A DNA stretch of 64,000 nucleotides from Castor canadensis. Taxonomy: Eukaryota > Chordata > Mammalia > Rodentia > Castoridae. This document shows positions 57,027-64,000 of the stretch, piece by piece (position 1 is the stretch's first letter; the number at the start of each line of letters is the position of its first letter). The position numbers and the translations under genes are program-made. Under the pieces are notes generated by a model. That model had not been told where the DNA came from and ran no database searches. It saw only the letters and a program-made list of their open reading frames with translations. Location: contig NC_133387.1 of assembly GCF_047511655.1 (NCBI RefSeq), positions 21,632,353-21,696,352 of the forward strand, in the 5' to 3' direction.

Positions 57027-57417
57027 GTTATGAAAGTAAAAGGGGGACTATTTGGAAAGAGGAAAAGGACAAGCAAGGGGAGGGAGGAGGGACAAGTGAG
57101 GATAATGGGGGAGGTGAATATGGCCAAAATACATTATATACATACATGAAAATGTCATGATGAAACCCATTATTTTGCACAACTAATACATGCTAATAAA
57201 AATTGAAGCTCAGAGTCGATAAACATTTCTCCTCAGTGACAGTCACAATGTGAATCCAGGTCTCTCAGGCTCTGATGCCCACACTTTTCTACTATTCGAT
57301 GGAATGGAGAACACAGGACACTGGAAGAAAGGGGTTAGAAGATGGGTTTGACATTTACTAAATGCATGACCTTAGCCCAGTGTTGCTCAATAAAAATATA
57401 ATACTGCTGACTGTGTA

Positions 57418-57500
57418 CTTTTTTCTATACTGTGTATTAAACCCAGGATCTCACACATGCTAGGCAAGCATTCTACCACTGAACTATGTGTGTAATTCTA
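57418..57500 (-). mobile_element. ID SINE
   Basis: 'tattaaacccaggatctcac', 'atgctaggcaagcattctac', 'cactgaactatgtgtg' in reverse ID order. Confidence 0.8.
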
Positions 57501-57859
57501 AATTTTCTAGTAGTCACACTTTTAGAGAAGCAGAAGAAATTAATTTAATTATGTTTTATTTAATATATCCAAAATATTATCATCTCAACATGTAATCAAT
57601 ATTTTTAAGTTATTAATAAGATATTTTACATTCTTCTTTTTGTAAGACATCAAAATCCATTGTGAATTTTACACTTGCAGCATATTTGAGTTTGGACTTA
57701 CCACATTTCAAGTACCCAAAAGCCACATGTGGCTACCATATTGTACTCTTTTGGAAGTTAGAAATCACAATAAGCTGCTCTCAAGGTTGTCTTGGCATTC
57801 CAAGAGATAATTTATCTAAAAACATTTTCAAAAAATATAATGAGTATGCTAGGCTAAAT

Positions 57860-58315
57860 AATGCCCCTCCCCCAAGATATCCATACCCTAATCCATTGAA
57901 CCTATGAATTTATTACCTTATAAGTGAATCTGTTACCTTATAAGGCAGAAGGGCCTTTGAAAATGTGATTAAATTAATGATCTTGAGATAGGAAGAGAGA
58001 ATATCCTGGATTGTCTGGGTGGGCCTGATGTAATAAGAGGGTCCTCATAAAAGTTTGAGGGTCAGAAAATCAGAGCAGTAGGGGATGTGATGACAGGAAC
58101 AAGAAGTTAGAGTGATGTGAGAAAGGGATCACGAGCCAACAGTGGGGGCAACATTTAGATGCTAAAAAAAGAAATGGAGACAATTCTTCCCTCAGAGCCT
58201 TCAGAAACCATTAGCCTGCAGACCTTCGTTTTAGCTCAGGGACACTGAATTTGAACTTCTGACTTGCAGAGCTATAAGATAGGAAATTCTAAATTCTTGT
58301 TCTAGGTTCTTGGGA
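57860..58315 (-). repeat. ancient LTR-like dispersed repeat, family unresolved
   Basis: 'gctaggctaaataatgcccc', 'aaaatgtgattaaattaatg', 'atcctggattgtctgggtgg' and 'cttctgacttgcagagctat' follow a common mammal-wide repeat. Orientation and family are uncertain. Confidence 0.5.
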
Positions 58316-58324
58316 GTTTTTGGT

Positions 58325-58412
58325 TTGGATTTTTGTTGGTTCTGGAGTTTGAACTTTGGGTTTCCTGCTTGCTAGGAAGGCAGTCTGCCATCTGAGTCAC
58401 AACTTCAACCCT
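58325..58412 (-). mobile_element. ID SINE, diverged
   Basis: 'tggagtttgaactttgggtt', 'cttgctaggaaggcagtctg' and 'catctgagtcacaacttcaa' in reverse ID order. Confidence 0.7.
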
Positions 58413-58419
58413 TGTTGTA

Positions 58420-61400
58420 GGTTCTTTGTGTTGGTCTAAGCCACTAAGCAATACAAAACTAATTCAAAAGGCAGTGTAAATGAAATGTATCACTGTTATC
58501 ACATGTGGATATAAAAGGCCATTTTAGTATTGGTTTGGCAAGAATTAGAGATTAACTCTGGCTGGGTGGGGGGCTCAGGTGTGGGTCTTGGCTATTGCCA
58601 AGTAGAAAGATAATTCACCATTTCTGTTTACAATCAGAAATAAGAGGCAGGAGAGCCACCTAGGAAAACTATATTATATTCTATCTCCTTCCTCCCTAGA
58701 ATAAAAGACATAAAGATACATGTGATAGACTAGTCCTAGTCCTCCAGCCTAAGGCCAGATTATAGAACAGGACATGAGAGTCTCTCAGAGGGAATCTCCA
58801 TGAAAGGAGACAAAATTTGGTGGCGTAAGCTTTGCAAGAGCAGGATGCCTATTAGAAGAAAGTGCTGGTTTAGGGCAGAACCAATGGGCTAAACTTCTCA
58901 CTCAGCTTTCCCAGAGCTATGGGACCTCCATGGTGAAATAAACTCAAAGAGCTGGGCCCCTCTGACACTGGGCAGTATGGCCAACTGTCTTGCCTGGCAT
59001 TCCCTTTGGTCTCATGACATGAGAGCGGATGGAGAATACAGGCCGCAGAATGCCCATTAGATCCCATTGTAGCTGACTGACTGGGTGGCCTCAAGAGTAT
59101 CTGAATTGTCCTCTTTAAGCTGCTAGTAGTTGTAAGCACTGAAGTGGCCTCCCAGAAGAAAACATGGAGATCTTGAGATTTGACCAGTGTGGGTCAGAGA
59201 AATGGTGGTCTTGGGTATTAAAGAAAATGTGAGCAACTTATTTTTGGTCAGAAGCCTGTGGGTTTGGTCATCTGGGCTACTATAGGGAACTTTTCAATCC
59301 TACCTCTGCTTCAATTACTAAGAAATGAGCGTGTGTAAGTGCTATGCAGAGAATAGTGTGCCCAGCAAGGTTGAGATTACAAGGTGACCATTCACGGAGG
59401 TGCTTACAGTGACACCTTTCCTGGAGAGACTGTTTTTGCCTTATCAAAGAAGAGTCACTTGAGCAGAACACGTGTAAATTTAAAAGAGAGGTCGGCCTTG
59501 CATTGCAAGGCTGCTCACAGTCAATACAGCTTGGGCTAAGGCAGGTCTCCCAGGAAAGGGTGGACAAGTTGACTCAGACACAAGACAGCCCTGAAAGGGA
59601 AACACATGGGGAGGAAGTGGGAAGGAGCTAGGGGAAGGCCTGACTCTAACACAATTAAAGATTGTGGAAGCACCTTCAACCTGGCTCCCAGGCAGTGGTA
59701 TGCTGCAAACTGGCTCTCTGGAAGGGCTGTCACCACCAGTATCAACACTCTCTCCAGGAATTAAGCCTTTGGCATTCATTGACAATTTAAGGTAGTAGAA
59801 TGGACCTCAAGAGAGAGACTCTGGGCTTTCTGCCAATAAGGCTTTTGGAAAGTTTTGCTGTAGGGCAAAAAATAATGGGAAAAGTAAAAGAACTGTGAAC
59901 ATATTTGTACCCTGAGCTTATATACTATCGGTATAAATAATGATTTCCCAAAGTACCAGCATTCAGTACAACATTCAGTCCCCCCATTTCACTCTAGATC
60001 AGACATTGCACAGCCTTGTTGTCTAAAACCTCCATGAAGGCAGTCTTAGGAGAAAAGGTTGGAAAATACTCACAGCAAACAGGGCTCCAGACAAGCATCA
60101 CTGAATTTGTCTGACATTTGCCAAATTCCTACATAAATAACCATTACCTGAATCTCCAGCAGCTGGGAAATAAATAAGATTTAATAGGTTCAGATGGATA
60201 AGGTAGCCCAATCTGGCTGACTTTGTTTTGAGAGGAGATGAGATACTCGCCTTGGAGCTGTGAAAGTGTAAATATGTGCTAAACATGACACTGAAAGCCT
60301 GTTAGACAAAGTCGGGGCTTCACAGAGGTATGAGGGGAAAGAAATTTCCTTGGTGCACAATTGTAGAACATTTTAACACCCTCTGTCTTTGCAAATGAAA
60401 TACTGTCATCCTGTAGAGTGTAAATCCTCTATTTCTTTAATATTCAGTTTTATTCAAAGAAAATGATAACACAGTAATCTTAAGAGAGAACTATTACTAG
60501 AATAGGTCAGGTTGGAAAAATGAATGGCTCAAGGCTGCTGAAGTTCTTATGAAGGAGACAAAGTGCTACCCAGATGAGGACAAAGACATGCTTCAAGATG
60601 GAGGGAAACCTTGGAGCAGCTTGGTAAAAAGAACTGAAAACCTTTTCTGATTGGAAAATGACCGTTTTGGGACTTTCATGCTGCTGACCTGCAGGCTTGG
60701 TAGGGTGATAAGTCTTTCTTTGCAGTAGCACTGAGCTCAGCCCAGGACTCCTTGTGCAATTAAGGAAGTTCCATAGGTGCTCATTTACATGAAACAAAGA
60801 GAAAAAAGTAACAAGAGGCAGAGAGAAAGATAAGGGGATTGGTGAGAAGGCTTGTAGGAGAGTGGATTTTCCATTTACTTCTTCTAAAGTACCTTCCAGC
60901 TGTTTGCTGAATATGAATTGTTAACAATTCAAAGCAGTGTCTGATCTCGGTAGTCAAAAGGAGGGCTTATACTCTTCACCTGTTCCCAGTTACCTGGTTA
61001 GGTGGGTGCTTTCCACCCACAGGAGAGTGACTTGTTTCACAGCAAAAATAGCACAAGTCCCTGCTCTTAAATTCTCTGGTGTCCCAAAACTTACAGGATA
61101 ATAACTGGCTTCATTCTGGGGCCTGGTATGGAGAAGAGGCCGGAACTTGGGAGTGTACCCCATTAGAACCACTCATAACTTAAGTGGTAAGGCCACAAGT
61201 TTCAGGAACAAAGAAATGGAACAGTCAGAAAAGATGTGATACCATAGCTGAGTAGTGAATACAGGCTGGTTTGTTCTGGTGATGATGACCAGTATATGGA
61301 CATAATTCTTTGTTCACTTGTGACATGGTGCAACCAACCCCACCTTTGAATTTTAGCATGCTTGAAACTCTAGATCCCATTCCTCCGTACAACCTGGATG

Positions 61401-61840
61401 CTATATTTGGTTGGTTGATGGACTGAGACTCATCAATTTCAATATCTCTAGATTATGGCAAAATCATTTAGAAGCTCCTCTGAGTGATGGGCTATTCTTT
61501 CTCTCTTCCATCATCTCACAGCATGTCAACAATGTGTTTGCCATAATTAACTAACTTAATGTTAATAGCAAACTTCAGTGATGTATATCGGCCCTCAAAC
61601 TCACTAAGATGGAGGGGGAAAAAGGCTAATTTTTTTTTCTTGCTTAATACACAATCCCCTGGGGAAATCAAAGGCTAAGGAAATTTTCCAGCAATGAAAT
61701 TAAAAACTATTCCCTTAGTAGATTAAAATCAAATAATAGGGAACAAGAGTGGCTGCAACTTAACTGTAAGGGACATTTTAGTGTCATGTCAGAACTGATA
61801 ATGCTGGCAAACATTAGGCCTTCAACAAATGTTGGAAAGC
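58420..61840. other. intergenic, no recognised gene
   Basis: GC-slightly-richer DNA. Overlapping minus-strand frames of 95 and 101 codons (59280-59785) have no start context, splice pattern or domain I can support. No repeats named. Confidence 0.45.
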
Positions 61841-61844
61841 AAGA

Positions 61845-61950
61845 GTGACAGAGAGAGATAGCTAGAGAGAGAGGGAAGGAGGGACAGGGGCAAGGTGGTG
61901 GTGGGGGAGAAAGAGAAATGAGAGGAAGATGCAAAAGAAGGAGGGGGAGA
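61845..61950. repeat. purine-rich (GA) tract
   Basis: About 100 bp of nearly pure G/A with GAGAGA and GGGAAGGAGGG blocks. Confidence 0.8.
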
Positions 61951-62035
61951 CAGGAGTGTGGTTCAAGCAGTAGAGCACCCACTTTGCAAGCATGAAGCCC
62001 TAAGTTCAAACCCCAGTCCGGCCAAAGGAAACAAA
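61948..62035 (+). mobile_element. ID SINE
   Basis: 'gtgtggttcaagcagtagag', 'aagccctaagttcaaacccc' and an A-rich tail. Confidence 0.88.
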
Positions 62036-62449
62036 AAAGAAAAGGAATAGCTGACTTAAGCTAGTTCTGACTTTTGAGACAATGCCAATGAAAAGGAATA
62101 CTAACATATATGTATATTATTTAAGAATATAAATATAAGAAATATTTAATTGCTTCCAGACACTTCTGACATGTCAATACTTACCCTGACGTGTGATATG
62201 TAACTAATGAACCAAGGGATCCTATTAATATGTTATTACAGTGGGGGGAGTCCCCCCATATTACCCTCAGTTATGATAATAAGCATCAATTGAAATTTGG
62301 GTAAGGAAGGCTTATCTAAGCCAGTAAAGATAAATCTTACTAAGGGAAGTGTTTTCTTGAAACTCTTGAATTAAAATGAGAAAAGAATGAAACCTCATAC
62401 TCTCAACTTCTATATGTGTATGTATTTAATTAAAATCAGAATCACAAAG

Positions 62450-62925
62450 CAATACCTTCATGATTCACAATAGCCAAGATGTAGAAGCAACCTAAATATC
62501 CACTGACAGATGAACTGATAAAGAAAATGTGGCATATACACAAAATGGAATACTATTCATCCATAAAAACAGAAGGAAATCCTGCCACATGTGATACAAT
62601 GGATGAATCTTGAGTACATTATGATAAGTGAAATAAGCTAGGAATAGAAGGAAAAATACTTCATGATTCCATGTACATGAGTAATATAAACTAGTCAGAC
62701 TCATAGAAGCGTAGAGTGTTAGTTCGTAGGGGCTGAGGGAAGGGGGACATGGAGAGTTGCTGTTAATGGGTATAAATTTCATTTATGCATGATGATTAAC
62801 TTCTAAGAGATTGGCTGTACAATGCTGTGCCTGTAGTTAATAAAAGAGTGCTGTATACTTCAACATTTGTAAAGAGGATAAATATCATGTTAAGGTTTCC
62901 TCCCAAATTAAAAAAAAAAAAAGTA
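62450..62925 (+). mobile_element. ancient L1 3' end
   Basis: 'atgattcacaatagccaaga', 'aaaatgtggcatatacacaa', 'tggatgaatcttgagtacat', 'aagtgaaataagctaggaat', ending in a poly-A at about 62912-62924. Decayed. Confidence 0.8.
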
Positions 62926-63054
62926 GTGAAAATCAATGCTCACTTAAGAACCATCCTGGAATGAAGCCACAGCGCCCTATTCCACTTGAGAAGCCTGTCT
63001 TATGACCCGAGCATAATGTTGACAGGTGATATGACCTGGATGTAGGACATAGGT

Positions 63055-63150
63055 TCTTTTTTTTTTTTTTGGCAGTACTGTGGTTTGAACTCAGGACCTC
63101 ATGCTTGCTACTCAGGTGCTATACCACTGTGGCCACACCTCCAGCCCTCC
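63055..63150 (-). mobile_element. ID SINE
   Basis: A T16 run, then 'tggtttgaactcaggacctc', 'atgcttgctactcaggtgct' and 'cacacctccagccc'. Confidence 0.88.
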
Positions 63151-63730
63151 ATAGCATTTCAGCTTGGGGATCAGGGTTAGCATTAGCTACACCTTCATCA
63201 CTCTGCTGAAATTCTAAGTGAAGGATGTGGTCTAATCCACAGATATTAATAAAAACCCAATTAAGTAACAGCCTATTTATGGATGACAGTCTGAAGTTCC
63301 TCTTTAACTTTTTGAGGAAGACATTTTGAATGAAAAAACATTTAAAAATGGAAATAAAAAGAAGGGGAAGGCAAGAAGAAGGAAATGATGAAAAAGGCCT
63401 TACAAGATAGTCAAAAGTAAAAGAAGTCCCAAGAAATGTCACTGATGAAATGGGTCAGAGCACCCCAACTCAGAAGACTGCTGCCACAACACCAACAGAA
63501 ACATGTTCCCCATGCCCCGAGAGATGGCAGAGCTCCTGTATCAAAAGAATGAGGTATCAGGTCCAGAGCCATTTGCCTTTCCTACCTCTGATGCTCTTTC
63601 CAGCCTCTTCTTCTGCATCCTACAAGCTCTGCCTGCAGGGTCTAGGGACCTAAGCATAAAAACTGGACAAGGTGCAAACATCAGGGCTCATTTAGCTCAG
63701 CCAACTTCTAAATACCAAGAAGCTACTGTG
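63150..63730. other. intergenic, no recognised feature
   Basis: The overlapping plus frames at 63450-63751 have no recognisable domain. Confidence 0.4.
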
Positions 63731-63734
63731 TTAA

Positions 63735-64000
63735 TCAGTATTGGTTGCTGAGACAGCAACCTAAGAAAAACAACTTAAAGGAGGAAAGATTTATTTTTTG
63801 GCTATGGTGTCAGAGATGGGTTTCATGGTCCCAACGCTTTGGGCCTGAAGTGAAGGGAGGGCTTGGAGGAACAGTTGCTCACCTCAAGGCAGCCAGGAAG
63901 CAGAGAGATGAAGGAAAAGGGAGGATCTGTGGACTAGATACACCTTGGGAAGGCACATTCCAGTGACCTACTTCCTCCACCAAGGCCCAGATCTTAGTTT
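63735..64000 (-). repeat. ancient LTR-like repeat, cut by window edge
   Basis: 'tggttgctgagacagcaacc', 'aggaaagatttattttttgg', 'aggcagccaggaagcagaga' and 'cagtgacctacttcctccac' follow an old mammal-wide dispersed element I link to MaLR-type LTRs. Family uncertain. Confidence 0.45.

Larger units (their letters stand above)
54680..57205 (+). mobile_element. older L1 (plus) interrupted by a minus-strand L1 and an ID SINE
   Basis: The left part 54680-55258 is ORF2 ('acaaatggtattgggaaaac', 'aaaagcttctgcacagcaaa', 'ctcactctagtcagaatggc'). The right part 56520-57205 picks up at the next ORF2 block ('gaacccttctatattgttgg', 'actcctgggtatacgctcaa', 'acacaatggattattattca') and runs to a 3' tail ('caactaatacatgctaataa'). 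Stops and frameshifts throughout. Confidence 0.85.

Noticed and set aside
54680..57205. L1 inversion by twin priming
   Set aside because: The minus piece repeats a consensus region also present in the right-hand plus piece, so it is a separate insertion, not an inverted part of the same element.
59280..59785. Overlapping minus-strand frames of 95 and 101 codons
   Set aside because: No recognisable domain, no promoter-like context, no splice pattern; ordinary intergenic chance frames.
61948..62035. tRNA-like A- and B-boxes suggesting a tRNA gene
   Set aside because: The boxes belong to ID SINEs. Flanking sequence does not fold as a tRNA and an A-rich SINE tail follows. The same holds for all other ID copies.

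Overview
This is a mammalian (rodent) nuclear window that is almost entirely intronic or intergenic and rich in repeats. It holds one recognisable protein-coding gene end: exon 1 of EXOC4 (exocyst subunit Sec8), on the minus strand at about 6.74-6.82 kb, with its CpG-rich promoter at about 6.85-7.05 kb. Everything left of exon 1 (1-6735) should therefore be EXOC4 intron 1. Everything right of the promoter (7.1-64 kb) is upstream intergenic DNA. No exon 2 was seen, so intron 1 extends beyond the left edge.

The repeats point to a rodent, probably of the Castorimorpha (beaver-like). There are many ID-type SINEs whose tRNA-like head carries a 'GGCTCAAGTGGTAGAG' A-box region and a 'GTTCAAACCCC' B-box. 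There are also compound SINEs in which 7SL/Alu-like arms are joined to that ID head, B1-like monomers, and a young L1 lineage whose 3' UTR ends in a G-rich tract. Beaver is an inference from memory of these families, not a database result.

Layout: 1-6.7 kb, EXOC4 intron 1 with SINEs, microsatellites and MIR/L2-like remnants. 6.7-7.1 kb, exon 1, promoter and a divergent 31-codon ORF. 7.1-30.4 kb, intergenic DNA with ancient L1, B1, ID, MIR and LTR relics, a young 5'-truncated L1 (17.7-18.6 kb) and a 30-bp minisatellite (24.5 kb). 30.4-36.45 kb, a young L1 insertion on the plus strand next to a long, broken, older L1 on the minus strand. 36.56-42.76 kb, a decayed gammaretrovirus-like endogenous retrovirus (minus), with a 3' LTR, an env remnant, the C-terminal end of integrase, a tRNA-Pro-type primer binding site and a truncated 5' LTR. 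42.76-43.43 kb, a GAPDH processed pseudogene (minus) cut off at the LTR and interrupted by an ID SINE. 43.4-64 kb, intergenic DNA with nested L1/ID/B1 insertions, notably an L1 inside an L1 at 54.7-57.2 kb.

Apart from EXOC4 exon 1, the open frames I examined look like chance ORFs or repeat-derived frames. I found no novel multigene system. The best follow-ups are the bidirectional EXOC4 promoter with its divergent small ORF, the L1 with a short extra 3' segment between its poly-A and its target duplication, the retrovirus/GAPDH junction, and the nested insertions that give a relative order of events.
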